Assembly (NCBI GenBank): GCA_021234155.1
Contig: JAJEKV010000075.1
Location: 4,606,230-4,670,229 of the forward strand
Reading direction: 5' to 3'
From: Isoetes taiwanensis
Lineage: Eukaryota > Streptophyta > Lycopodiopsida > Isoetales > Isoetaceae
Length of the DNA stretch: 64,000 nt
Positions 1 to 11,394 of this stretch are shown in pieces. The notes beneath the pieces were generated by a model, which made no database searches, was not told the origin of the DNA, and saw only the letters and a list, made by a program, of their open reading frames with translations. How positions within the stretch are numbered: position 1 is the first letter of the stretch; every line of letters begins with the position of its first letter. The position numbers were made by a program, and so were the translations under genes.

Positions 1-745
1 CTTTTTGTCCTTTTCCTTATATTTTGTAGAAAAATATCATGATAATCAAAAAATTTGAAAAAATTGTTTTGTCGAGACAGTTTGACTTTATGTAAAAATG
101 AAGCTTTTGGTACTTGACCCCCTGAGTTTGCTAGAGCATAACTTACAAGAATGGAGGTATATATATTTTTAGGTATTTTTCTAGTGGACCATGACTGCCA
201 TATATGAACTTCTAGGAAGAGTTTGAATAGATTTCGTACCATTGATTTTATATGAATTTTAAAGTGAACACTGCAAATGGACCATTTTTGGTCCATCACC
301 TGACCACTCTAGTGCTAAGGATAATCCACAACCAAATCTGGTTCTGAAGATCTCTGGCCCGCATCCATCGTCCATCCAGTTGGGGCTCACGGGGTTTGAA
401 TCTGGCCTCTCCGGCCTCAATCTAATCCCGCTGCACTCAAGCAATGGTAGCTCTTTCTGACTCCCTAGCAAGCCGAGGAAGTCGTTAGGAGTCCTAAAAT
501 GGGCTCGCTCGAGGCCTGCATGTAAAGTAGAAGGAAAAATACCATGCATGTACTATCAAAACAGATACCTACAGAAACCATAGTTGTAGTTATAAGCAAA
601 TATTATAAGCAAGTTAACAGTACTTGCGCGCTCTAGAAATACGCCCTCCATAGTCAAACTAAATACATGCTCTAAACATATTAAAACCATAGCAATATGG
701 CCGTATAAATATATGTTTTGCGCGACGAATTATTTTTTGTGATAT

Positions 746-884
746 AGAAAGTATGGTATCGCAGGCCACGTGGGTAGAATAGAATTTCAGCAAATTTTGT
801 ACCTCATTGTTATGGACACCTCAAGAAAGTATGATATGGCAAGCCATGTGGATAGACTCGAATTTCAGCAAATTTTGTACCTCA
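746..884. repeat. Two 61-bp direct repeats, period 78
   Basis: The segments 746-806 and 824-884 match at most positions; both begin AGAAAGTATG and end TTTTGTACCTCA. The first copy contains a perfect CACGTG (767-772) that is CATGTG in the second. It looks like a local tandem duplication. Confidence 0.75.
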
Positions 885-898
885 ATTACACAAACCTG

Positions 899-1014
899 CT
901 AATAAATTGCATTCTTTCCATAAAGATGTATGCACAAGTAGTCTATGTGCTAATAAATTGCATTCTCCTACTAAGAAATTGTATTCTTTCCATAAGGATA
1001 TATGCACAAGTAGT
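899..1014. repeat. Two ~44-bp direct repeats
   Basis: Copies at about 899-942 and 971-1014 share the pattern AAATTG(C/T)ATTCTTTCCATAA followed by ATGCACAAGTAGTC. They lie just after the 61-bp repeat pair, so the locus appears prone to small tandem duplications. Confidence 0.65.
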
Positions 1015-1519
1015 CATAACCAAAAGCTAATTGTGTATACAGAGCGAGAATCTATGTAGCATGGTGTCTCATCGTCTCTAAAGGTTTTCTCCATAATAGT
1101 TATGTTGCCTTCCTGAAGCATGTGCAGACATCAAGTCCTTAATAGCAGAGCCTACCAGGTGTTGATCTTCTTGTTCTAACAATCTACAACACCATTGAAA
1201 AGGAAATGTAGAGATTTACCCCACCTGTGCAAAACTGTTTAGACTCCACAAAATTTGATTGATATTTTTCAATCAGACATTTCTACAAGTTCTTCCTTCC
1301 TTATTAAGTATTAGCATTTTGCTTCTGCATCATACAAGTTTGTGAATAATGTGCAAAGCTCCTAGCTATAATTACTTCTCGTAGTGTGTCCAAAAATGGG
1401 TGCCACTTAGGAACAAAGTTACATTTGACCATGCATATATGGTATCTATACATGCTAAGACGAGCCTTAGCGGATGCATGTAGTATGATTGTTGTTAATA
1501 TTTGTTTCATTGTATCCTG

Positions 1520-3251
1520 TCAGTCGGATTCTTCACCTACATCCGAATCTGCCTCCATTTCCTCTTCCTCCAGGTGCTCACTGTCAAGCCTTCTTGGATT
1601 CGCAGAACTCAAAACAAGTCTTTCGCCCCTTGATTGTTCAATGTCGTTATGAAGCATGTCTAGATTTGCCTTTGTTCGTTCTTCTTCTAAGCGTAGCTTT
1701 TCAGCCCGTCTCTTTTCAAGTTCAACCCTGACCAGGAAAAGATAATCATTCCCAACTGAAAAAAGTTTAAAACGATTTAAAAGAACTTCAAACTTCAAAG
1801 AAAAGCATACCAATACTCCTTCATATACTCATCTGCACAGCCCTCCACGGCATTAAAAAAGTCCTTCATTCCTGCTCCTGTAACTGCTGAGACGCCAACA
1901 TTACGGAGGTTGCCATAAAATTCATCTAAAACAAGGCAGAGACTCCTGCTCAGACTAGATGCGTATGAAGTATCAGATTCCACAGCTTCCTGAAACTTCT
2001 CAAAGTCTTGCATCCACTGCAATAGAAACTTTACCATTTAGGACCAGTAGCATACAAGCATAAGAGACATCCAGAACAGACAGCAACTAAGTTTACTGTT
2101 CTTCCATTGTGTTAGTACAAATGCAAAAGCTACTTATTAAGCAGAATCCCTCAGACATTGTTGCAGTCTAAGACAGGCTCTATCTTGTGTTTGCACTAAA
2201 CACTTCCAGAGTATAAAAAATAATTTTCGAATGGTTAAGCGGAATTTCAAATGCCTAACCTTGTGGAATATAAATGAACAAAATTAACAGTAACAGAATG
2301 AACACATACCTCTAATGCAGTGGTATGTTGTGCCACGTCTATTTTATTAAAAGACAACAAGAACGGTAACCTCGTTTTGTACAAAATACTGCAAGCATAC
2401 AGCATATTACTCATGAATGTTACAGGGCTTGTAGAGCGTGGAGTGTCCACAACATATGTAACCATTGTTGGGAAGGTAGATGCAAATGCTTCAGTGATAA
2501 TGGCCCCAGAGGCTGACCATGTAAATATCTCAATCTGTCCAGGAGTATCTACAAAGACGTAATCGAGTTCATTTGCCCGTTTTTCAATAAGACCCACCAC
2601 CTATAATCATCAACTTCATTATATGACATTTTAAATCAATAAGAAATGACAAGAAATAAGTGATATAAACCTCATCAAATTTAGTTGCAAAAAGATTTAA
2701 CGAGGTGAGAATGGCGCCATTTGGACCAAGATGATATTCTTTCATCACGTTCTTGTAGTTCACAGTATCACGTATATCAATGTTTGCTGTAAATGGTAAC
2801 GATAGGACCGCAGGATCCAAGTTCAGAACATAAGCTCTCTTTCCTGTGCTATATGAATATGCTACAAGACGATGAAGTAACGTGGTCTTTCCACTTCCTG
2901 CGCAAAGGCAAGGATAATGCTAAATCACTTATAAATTTTGGCAGAACCCCTATTAACAAATAGGCAGAGCATATCGCGTCCTTCATTAAATGAGTGAAGC
3001 AAGATAAACAAAGTAACAATTTACATGGACATACCTGCCATTCCTATGACGACAATGACTACAGGTTTCCCTCTTTTAGTTTCATTCCTTGAATTTTCGC
3101 CCAACTCCAACGCAGGCTGCTTATCTCTGGGTTCTAATTCTGCTAACATTTGACGGACATGTTCATGATCACCGTAATCGCTGCTGCCCTCTGTCTCGGA
3201 AAGCATAGGCTCGTCCTCATTCTCTTCTTCTGAGAGCTGGCCGCTGCTCAT
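1520..3251 (-). CDS. GPN1: GPN1-type GPN-loop GTPase, five exons
   Basis: Spliced minus-strand gene, exons 3251-3035, 2897-2671, 2600-2310, 2016-1811 and 1727-1520, all with GT-AG introns; the product is 382 residues. GPN1-family GTPases act in cytoplasmic assembly and nuclear import of RNA polymerase II (Npa3 in yeast, QQT2 in Arabidopsis). Visible motifs: an acidic N-terminal extension (residues 1-60), P-loop GMAGSGKTT (70-78), the family-defining Gly-Pro-Asn insertion (130-132) within [20 protein letters not shown], the G3 motif DTPGQIE, and NKID as G4. The C-terminal tail is charged and acidic, as in GPN1 rather than GPN2/GPN3. I chose the ATG at 3251 because it opens the acidic leader and the frame is continuous. 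Every splice join keeps frame and family sequence, so this copy looks intact. Confidence 0.93.
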
Positions 3252-3375
3252 CCTGCTTGCGACAGAAACTGAGGTTTAGGGTTTAGAAGTTCCAGACAGC
3301 CAGAATGTTGAATAGTTCCAATGTTATTTCTTTGGGTGGTTTTTAGGGGGATAGCCACCTACGATCATTTCGATG

Positions 3376-3390
3376 GCGCCACGTGTTCAT
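3376..3390 (-). promoter_or_regulatory. G-box core upstream of GPN1
   Basis: A palindromic CACGTG lies at 3380-3385, about 130 bp upstream of the GPN1 start codon. Plant bZIP and bHLH factors bind this core. That it acts in this promoter is inference from position only. Confidence 0.35.
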
Positions 3391-3441
3391 AAAAAACATT
3401 TATCTTTACTTCTATTTAGCAGGTTGCCTAACCTGAGGACG

Positions 3442-4084
3442 TAGGCACCCCGTCACTCAACCTTCTACGCCACATCAGCAAAATTCCTCTTCTCCGAGCA
3501 TGGCCTCCGGCCTCCGGTGCAAGTACCCGCTGCTGTTGAGCCGTCCAGATCCCACCACAGGCAGAGATCAAGTGCAATGAATTTCTGGACACGAAGGTTC
3601 TCTCATTCTGTCTTCTGCATTTTTCCTCTTGCTCTTCGATTTCGGCGCAGTATCCTTGATAAGCCATTTTTTGGAGATTTCTCAACACGAATCTGCATTC
3701 TGACTTGGACTTTCAGAAGATGCTGGCAGTGCAAGGACTGGAACCCCCGAGGTGCACGATTTCGTGCAATTCTACCCTATACACATAGGCACTCGGTCAC
3801 TCAACCTTCCATGCCACGTCAGCAAAATTCCTCTTCTTCGAGCATGGCCTCTGGTGCAAGTACCCGCTGTTGTTGAACCGTCGAGATCCTACCACAAGTA
3901 GCGATCAAGTGCAATGAATTTTTGGACATAAAGGTTCTCTCTCATTCTCTCTTCTGCCATTTTTCCTCTTGCTCTTCGATTTCGGCGAAGTATCCTTGAT
4001 AAGCCATTTTTTGGAGCTTTCTCAACGCGAATCTGCATTCTGACTTGGACTTTCAAAAGATGCTGGCAGTGCAAAGACTGGAAC
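3442..4084. repeat. Tandem duplication of a ~300-bp segment upstream of GPN1
   Basis: Unit 1 (3442-3743) and unit 2 (3786-4084) align along their whole length. Both run from TAGGCAC..GTCACTCAACC to GCTGGCAGTGCAA(G/A)GACTGGAAC, with scattered substitutions and small indels. ORFs exist on both strands in each unit, but frames are not conserved between units and I recognise no protein. The duplication begins about 190 bp upstream of the GPN1 ATG and could include promoter sequence. Confidence 0.85.
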
Positions 4085-4470
4085 TGTTGCATTAAATATG
4101 GCTTTCATATGTGGTTGTGAGACATGGCAGGGAAAACTACGCAAGCAAGCAAACTAACACCGAGTTCTTAAATTTCTTGATTTCGTTTTGGCATCGCTAG
4201 ATTCCTTCTTGGTGCACCATCAAGAACCCATTATTGCTGCTATTACATAACAAATTTATTGTCTTCGTTATAAGCTTCTGGAATGTTTTGGTCGAGCATT
4301 TATCTTGGCAAAGAATTACTTCACTGGGTATTGAGTTTCGAAAGCTAGCATAATACATGCCTGATTTTGTCATATTTAGAGCTTAATGTCTTCTTCATGC
4401 ACTCTCTGCATGAGCCTTAGGGCCATAGCATACCCATAAGGCTGCTTCCTCTCATAATATCCTTATGACA
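4085..4470. other. Unassigned AT-rich stretch
   Basis: I see no gene, repeat or regulatory signal that I can support here. Confidence 0.4.
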
Positions 4471-4575
4471 ATAGGAAATATTCATTCTGAAATAGATTAT
4501 CTTCGATTGTTAAAACATCTAAATCTTGAAGCATGTAACTTCACAGGTAACATTCCTTCTGGACTTATAGGATAG
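4471..4575 (+). pseudogene. Leucine-rich repeat fragment (LRR receptor kinase relic)
   Basis: A 34-codon frame reads as about one and a half plant-type leucine-rich repeats: it contains EIDYLRLLKHLNLEACNFTG followed by NIPSGLIG and a stop. This matches the LxxLxxLxLxxxxxxGxIP consensus of extracellular LRRs in plant receptor kinases. No neighbouring LRR, transmembrane or kinase sequence was found, so it is a relic. Confidence 0.6.
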
Positions 4576-4717
4576 CTTTGTCTGTTAGACAACTTATGCA
4601 TTGTAAATTGATAGGTCACACAAAATATTTTAATTCTATAGATTCATTGACAAGGTTTTTCTGTCCTTTGAAAACTTTGTGTATCTTTTGTGATTTAGAT
4701 CTCCAATGAGATGCATT

Positions 4718-4838
4718 TGACAGGGAACCTTTAGATGATTTAACTCTGAATTCAGGGCAGCCCCGGGTTGATAATTGAACGCATGTATACATTGACAAGG
4801 AAACTTAAGATGATTTAATTCTGAGTTCAGTGCAGCCA
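4718..4838. repeat. Two ~46-bp direct repeats
   Basis: Copies at about 4718-4762 and 4793-4838 share TTGACA(G/A)GGAA and AGATGATTTAA(C/T)TCTGA(A/G)TTCAG(G/T)GCAGCC. It is a short local duplication with no coding role visible. Confidence 0.65.
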
Positions 4839-5059
4839 TGTTGATTTGATTCAAGATGTATTAAAAGGCCCAAGTTTTCATTTTCCTACGGAAGCATATT
4901 TGCAAAATGAGAAACTTGAGTGGGAAGGAGGATTTGATGAAAGAATGCAAGTCAAAGAAGACAATGTAAATCATGTGCATGATTTTATGCACAAGCATGC
5001 CATTCCAGTTTCTACTCCTGTCCTTGCCACGTACAGCCGGAAGTAAAAAATAACAAATT

Positions 5060-5690
5060 TTGTGTATCCGCATGTCGTTGCATATATCGAGTCATTTGAA
5101 AGCCCCTTCTCTCAACATAAACCAGGTGCAGTTGCAGGTATTGCACCAAGATTTGTTGTTGCTGAAGGGTATTGAAATTATGCCACCACTACGTCAGGAT
5201 GCACAACTACCGCATCTGTAACTGCAGTCAACCCTACCATATATAATGATGTTAGTGGTTCACTTTACGAATAAAGGAATATGTATGTTTCAAGTCAACA
5301 GGTAAAATAAGTGTGCACCTTTATAATTAGCATTTTCTGTCTTTGTAAAATAAATTTTCTTATTTGTGCTATTATGTTGTCAGGGAGAGGGCTGGATGCA
5401 ACAACTCTCTAGGGATATGGGGCAACTGCATTGGAACCTAATTTCTACTACAACTTACAAGGACAGGGGCAGCACATGCCATATACACACACGCAACAGT
5501 CTGCACATACCTATCTTGGTGGTGCATTTACAAATATTCACCACCCTTTACAGTCTTGACCTTTAGTGCACATAAGTTGCTACAGTAGCCACAAACGCTG
5601 GGAGGTGGAAGCATTGATGCAACTCAAGTTGCAGCATACCAACAAATGCAGCAGGCAGAACAAGCATAGGTTGGCAATTATTTAATCTGT
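5060..5690 (+). pseudogene. Decayed coding remnant, probably GIP1-like
   Basis: Stop-interrupted coding-like sequence in at least two blocks. Block 1 (about 5065-5300) reads with patterns such as YPHVVAYIESFESPFSQHKP and NPTIYNDVSGS. Block 2 (about 5385-5670) contains NFYYNLQGQGQHMPYTHTQ and ends with a QQMQQAEQA-like tail. The YYNLQGQGQH and YNDVSG patterns resemble the Gln/Tyr-rich C-terminal half of plant GBF-interacting protein 1 (GIP1)-like proteins, which bind G-box factors. In-frame TGA/TAG codons and a possible intron near 5302-5382 are visible. The family call is from memory of motif style and remains uncertain; that it is a broken gene remnant is surer. Confidence 0.5.
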
Positions 5691-5699
5691 TTTAGAATC

Positions 5700-8100
5700 T
5701 GGAAAATAAATGTTGTTCCTATTGTGCTTAGTACTGGTAAAAGGTTGCAATAATAGTCTGCTCCTTCCAATGTTGAGAACTACAGAAGATGCTATCCACT
5801 CTCAATGGAGATAATAAGGTGGAGAAGAAAAAGAATAAGGTGATGTGCACGAGGGGTTGCTCTCCGGTGGCATGAGAGGGTGTTTTTATAGTTTTTGTTT
5901 CGTTGTTTCATGTTGAGCCTTTTTTCTTTTGTGCAGAGCCGTGTGAATGCTACCAAAGCAGGGTGCCATTTTCTTAGCCCAAGAAGATTTGGCCACTGCA
6001 ATTTAGCCAATTAGTCTCTGCATGGATGTTAAAATTATAAGCTTAACTCATACTTGTTGGTTACTAAACTCGTTTGGCCTTATATTGCCTTCATCGATTA
6101 ACCTAATAGCATGCCATTTTGAAGCTAATACATGACATTTTAAAGCTCTTAAATAGTACATAGGTTATACCCTTGGCCCAGAAATGGTGATCGAATATGT
6201 AAACGGTAATAACTTTAGACTTTTGATAGAATATGTAAATGCTAATAATTTTGGAGTTTTGAATGTATAGCTAAAATTCGTAAGAATGATTATGAAATTA
6301 GGAAGGAGAAGTTAAACTTACTAGCATGAGGCAGAAAATGCGATAGAACAGCCTGAGCACGCATTCTGAAGATGCGACATAACAGCCTGAGCATGCCATA
6401 TTATTCAAGATGAAAGCAGATCCTTTCTTGACGGGTGGAGTTCGGACTGTTTCTAGAATGACAACCCATCAACGGGGGTGACCGACAATTTACAAGCGAT
6501 ACTGGATTTAGAGCGGTTTTTGGTATATTCCAGGCATATATTGGCATATACCTAGAATATGCCAAAAATCCACACGAACGAGAGTTTGCCCCCTTAGAGT
6601 CAACTCAAAAAGCAATAGTTAAGATTTTACTACACTATAATAGGGCCCAACTACCACTATTTATGGGTTCAACTACGCGATGAGTGGATCCTCACTAAAA
6701 GTGCCATAATTCCTCTTTCCCATGTTTGTTTGGCAGAGGACACGTGCATGTGAAAATTTGGGGATGTAGAAATCTGCCATGTTTGACTCTTAAAATTCCC
6801 TTAAAAGCTTTGAAGAAGAGGATGTACATTCCTTGCCATCAGACCCCCTGTTATTTTGCCTAGTCTAGTTTTTTGTAGATATGTCAGAATCAGACGGTTT
6901 GGGTTCATATGAAATGCAAATAGATAACGTATCCAAAAAACACGTTATTAACAAATTTTGACTTTGACAGTGTCTCTATTTTTTATGATTGCCTCTTAAG
7001 TGCGCAAAACATGGAGACCATACCCTAAGTGTATAACTACAAATTCCATTCAGAGTTTTTTAGCTTACAAAGAAAAACGACATCGATGTCCATAACGAGA
7101 GAGATTACATGTACACATATTTAAATAAAGATGACCAAGACTATTAATATTCAACAGATCAATCAAGAGATTGCATTTATCTCCAAAAGCAAAATGTAAT
7201 AAAGCAACAATAGACTTCATGCCTTCATGGTCTGGTCCCAACAAACTTAGATGCACCAAAGAATAAACACCTACCTTTTTCCTTTATATGTCATAAGCAT
7301 TCTCAAAGCACTTCAAACATCATGAATAATCCTATTAGCATGTTTACAATCTACTTGTTAAGAAGGCAAAATCTGTAGGGTATTATGGCCACATAGAGCT
7401 ACTGCCAAGTAGGAAGAGAGTACTACCAAGGTGGGGCATCTCTGCATGGTATGTAACACTTGGCAAAGCCCAAAATGAAATACGCATCTACAAGGGGTTG
7501 AAAATGAAGTTATCCTCATTATGGGTCGTGGCACAATCATGACCGTTGGTTATTCTACGGGATGGAATTACCAACTTTTGGGATTGCACCACATAAGCCT
7601 GACAAGGGTACTATAAAGTAGCCAATATTCATAACGTTTCAGTAAGCAAGCAAGAGGATCGTGCTTGGAATATGTGCTATGAGCGGGTAGGATTTGATCT
7701 GGGGCATGGATTCATTGGATTTGGACTTTTGGAAGCAGGTCTATCTGAAGATTTTGCTAACCAGGTAATCATAGCCAAGTGCAACATAATAAAACACGGC
7801 ATAAAGGGTCTCGGCAAACCAGAAACATTGAATAAAGTAAGTCAGTATAAGAGGTACCAATTTCCCCCGACAACCTGAATTAAGTCAGACAATAATTTTG
7901 GGGACATCTGAGTGCTCCCTTCTATAGATAGATCCACAATAATTTTCTTATTGATCCGACCTTTGGCAATTGCTTCAACATCGAAACACAGTGACATGCT
8001 TGAAAGATTTAGAGCTAATGGCATACGCATGAGAGAATTTGCATGTTGTTTTACAAAGAACTTTGAATCTATTTAGATTCGAAGGAGACATTAGTTTCAA
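5700..8100. other. AT-rich region with exon-like scraps and a dispersed repeat
   Basis: No gene can be supported. About 6,401-6,620 resembles 13,077-13,520 (listed separately). An open plus-strand frame at about 7,672-7,760 ends at CAG/GTAATC, like a splice donor, and a minus-strand frame spans 7,842-8,030. Both read like exons, but I recognise neither. Confidence 0.4.
6401..6620. repeat. Diverged repeat, copy 1 (partner at 13,077-13,520)
   Basis: Both copies contain TTCAAGATGAAAGCA(G/T)ATCC, then GTTTCTAGAA, then two tandem GGCATATA-type motifs followed by (A/G)GAATATGCCA and a GCCCCCTTAGAG-like end. Copy 1 lacks about 100-200 bp present in copy 2. Identity of the repeat is unknown. Confidence 0.55.
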
Positions 8101-8106
8101 TGGATA

Positions 8107-10535
8107 AAGAATAGAATAGAATAGAATAGAATAGGTTTTTAGCGTCCAGGGAGATCAATTGGCCTATGGGACCCAAACAAAAAAAGAGAGCAGCAAGCGT
8201 ATTACTGACAGGATTAAAAAACCCCGCCCCGAAGGGTTTTTGAGGGAAAAACCTTAGCAGTAATAAGCATGCTGGCACGCTGTACAAATGTATAAGACAG
8301 TTCAATACCGTCCCGTGCATCCATAACCTCCTGGAGGTATGACCCCAACAAACCCACTGACGCCGTAGTCAATAACTGATGCAACGACTGGCCAGGCACT
8401 AGTAATCGAACATATCGCTCTCGGATATGGGCAAATGCTGGGCAGATCTGGAGGGCATGACATTCATCCTCAATGGCGCCCTGGTGGCAACACTGGCAAA
8501 GCCTTTGCTCTCGTGCTTCCCGAGCCCAACGCCCTGTTTCAATGCAGAGGTGATGTGCACCCATGCGAATGGAAGCTATAAGTCTGTGCTTCTTCATGGG
8601 CAGCTGGGTGTACAAGTACTGGTGTGAGCCTCTTGTGAGCCTAGGATTGACTTGTTGCTGATAGTGTGCTAGCTTAACGTGCGTCAGAGCATCTGCATCC
8701 CAGAGCTTGCGAAGGAAAGTAGCATCTAGGTACAGTTTAAGTGCCTCGCGATCTTTCTTTGTCCTGACCTGGACGCATCTGTTTGCCTGCACACCCCAGC
8801 GTGAGAACCACTGAGCTTGCTTGTTTTTCCAGCAGGATTTCAGGCAATGGGGACCCATCGCCGTGGCCAAAGCAAGGTGGGGCAAGCATGTATCAGCCAT
8901 AGCGACCACCCTTTGGAAGTAATCGACATGGCGTTCCAATGCAGCCCGTTGAAGGGGTAGAAAGCCTGTCTCCTGGAGTAGGATCTGGTACAGAACTGTG
9001 GACTTCACCCCCAGGGCCCGTGCCAAGAAGGCTTTCTGCACCTGCTCGAGGCCATTCCAGGTGTTGAGGGATATTACGGGACCCTACACTTCTGCCCCAT
9101 ACAAAAGGACCGGCTCGACCAAGGCCCGAAACAAGTGTGACTGGTGGCCCCAGGCATACAACTCTTCCTTGTGGCTGTTGTTCTGCATGGCATATAGTGT
9201 TTTCCAACCCGCCGTGACCTGCAACCTGATAGCCGCATCCCAATGGGTGGTAGTTGAGAACTCGATCCCCAAGTACTTGTAGTCGGAGCCACCTCTACCT
9301 CTTGCCCCTGGTAAGTGAATGAGGGAAGCCTTGGCTGACGGGATGATGCAACTAGCAGCACTCTAGTTTTGGCCAAGTTAACTCGCATGCCAGTGAATTG
9401 GCAAAAAGTGTCAAGAGCATCCAGGTGACGTTGCATGTCCTCCGGAGTATAGGCCGAGGTTGACATCGTCAAAGATATATGAGTTCTTTGGATTGTGTGA
9501 TGCATGAGATGTGTGCCCGCACCTCCATGCTCAGAGAGCCAATCTTCCAATTGATCAATGTATAGGCCAAAGAGTGTGGGGGAGAGGGGGCAACCCTGAC
9601 GCACTCCAATGCTACCGACACGGCCGCGGCCGACGATGTGATACTGGACCGAGCATACCTCGTTATAGCCTATATAATCGCTCTTGCATTCGCAAGTCAA
9701 GGGGGGTCCCCAGCTGCCGCAATCTGTCCCATAGCTTGTCGCGGGGTACTGTGTCGAAAGCTTTTGCAAAATCCACGAAACAACAGTACAGGTTCTGCCG
9801 GCGATTCCTGCTATCCTCAATCAATGTGCGTAGAGTGAAAATATAATCTATGGTGGAGTGGCTGGACCGGAAACCTGCCTGTGTAAGAGCTCGCACATCC
9901 GTTTCCTCTGCCCATATTGTCAGCCGCTATTCAAGGATGCCAGCCAACAGTTTTGCAAAGAGAGAGCCGATCATAATAGTACGGTAGTTGGCCGGGCATT
10001 GAGGGTCCCCTGCTTTGTATATGGGCACAACTCTACTAGTGGTCCATTGCGGAGGGAAGCCTTCTCGCAATGCTTTATTGAACAATGCCGTGAGGATAGG
10101 CACCAGTGGAGGCCCAGCCCATTTCAGAAGTTCTGCCTGCATGCCATCTAAATCTGCTGCCTTCCCATTATCTAGACGTTGTAGGCCCATGATGACATCC
10201 CCCTCTCTGATAACCAGAACCATGCCTATCTGTGGAGGGGATCGTGTCCGTGAGCGGTCGTAAAGTCATTGCAAAACTGCACTGTACCATTGCTCCAAGG
10301 TGATGTTCCCTGTGGCTGTGCAGGCTTGCTCAAGACCCTTCTCCAGAATGTACTGGAGTGCCGATCCAGGAGACCAAACATCTGTTGCTGATGCTCTGTG
10401 AGGTATTTGGCCTTCTTGTTCTTGAGAAAGAAGCGGTATTGACTGACGGCCTGTGGGCGGGAGGTGGGATCAGTGACTTGCCGGAGTGTGCGTTTGAGCT
10501 CCCGACACTGACACTCCATTTCATCCATGGCCTTT
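8107..10535 (-). mobile_element. 5'-truncated LINE (RTE/Jockey-like) ORF2
   Basis: Minus-strand non-LTR retrotransposon. In transcription order it has a pre-RT segment (10,530-10,230), reverse transcriptase core with LDNGKAADLDGMQAELLKWA (near 10,150), FRSSHSTIDYIFTLRTLIE and CCFVDFAKAFDTVPRDKLWD (9,870-9,740), a degenerate FDD active site near 9,470, and a thumb region. A C-terminal CCHH/C cluster (CQCCHQGAIEDECHAL, about 8,480) follows. The 3' end is an (ATTCT)n tail at about 8,107-8,132. The endonuclease is absent (5' truncation) and there are frameshifts, so it is dead. A run of 19 A (10,536-10,554, T on the element strand) abuts the 5' end. The FVDFxKAFDTVPR signature separates it from the usual plant L1 group. 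Confidence 0.85.
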
Positions 10536-10554
10536 AAAAAAAAAAAAAAAAAAA

Positions 10555-11298
10555 CCTCCGAAGGAATTGCCATGCCTGTAGTTTGTCACTGTCTATTTTT
10601 CTCTGACATCAGATTTCTATGTTCTCTCATCTTCGGCATGTTCGTTATTATGACCTTCATGATCCAGCTAGATAGTTATGCATAAGAAGAGCAGGCATTG
10701 ACTAATAAGAACATGATCTCTCAGACACCACGATGATCCTTGGTGTCTTTAAGCAAGCATAGGACTACAATACGTGCTGGGATGTTGTCGAATAATTGGA
10801 GATAAAGACTGCCTAGTCAAATCTACTCTACAGAACACACATATTTCAACTGCACATTGCAAATTTTGGCAATATATACAGTTACATAATTCTCAGGAGC
10901 ACATAAACCTTAACCAAGTTTTGCAAAAACCGCTACTTAAGCTTGGTAAAAGCGATCAACTATCCTTATCTTGGCTCTTCAAACTAATATTGGACTTATA
11001 ACTGTAAAAAAAAGGGGAATAAAATATCTGTAAATTACATGCAATTGTAAAATATATGCAGTACACCACAACCAAAATGCCTAGAAAGGTGTCTCATTCC
11101 ATATTATCATTCCAGAAGCAGCAGTAAACAAAAATTGGACTTCCACATTTACGAAGGTATATACAGCAACCTAGAACTCTAAAGAATGACAACACCAAAA
11201 ATGCCTATATATATACATGATGATACCACAATTTAGCATGTCGTTAATAGCTGTGGAAATGCCTATGTATACATGGCACAACTTTATTATGTCCTTAA
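10555..11298. other. Unassigned AT-rich stretch
   Basis: No gene or repeat that I can support. It lies between the LINE and the second LINE end, upstream of the PIMT pseudogene's stop codon. Confidence 0.4.
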
Positions 11299-11392
11299 TC
11301 CTGTTAGTAATACGCTTGCTGCTCTCTTTTTGTTTGGGTCCCATAGGCCAATTGGTCTCTGTGGACGCTAAAAAACCTATTCTATTCTATTA
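11299..11392 (+). mobile_element. LINE 3' end, severely 5'-truncated copy
   Basis: This is nearly identical to the last ~90 bp of the LINE at 8,107-10,535, but on the opposite strand: AATCCTG(T/C)TAGTAATACGC through GACGCTAAAAA.CC and a short TATTCTATTCTATT tail. It is a separate insertion of the same family, ending next to the PIMT pseudogene stop codon. Confidence 0.85.
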
Positions 11393-11394
11393 TT

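Larger units (their letters stand above)
1..1519. other. AT-rich intergenic region 3' of GPN1
   Basis: I see no gene here. The only ORF of note is an unidentified minus-strand frame at 259-549 with no motif I can place. The stretch also holds two small direct repeats listed separately. It probably contains the 3' UTR of the GPN1-type gene just inside its right edge. Confidence 0.5.

Noticed and set aside
259-549. 96-codon minus-strand ORF near the left edge
   Set aside because: Composition looks protein-like in places, but no motif, partner exon or homologue could be named from sequence alone.
3428-4092. Reading frames in the tandem duplication upstream of GPN1
   Set aside because: The two units do not keep the same frame and carry different stops, so no protein is under selection.
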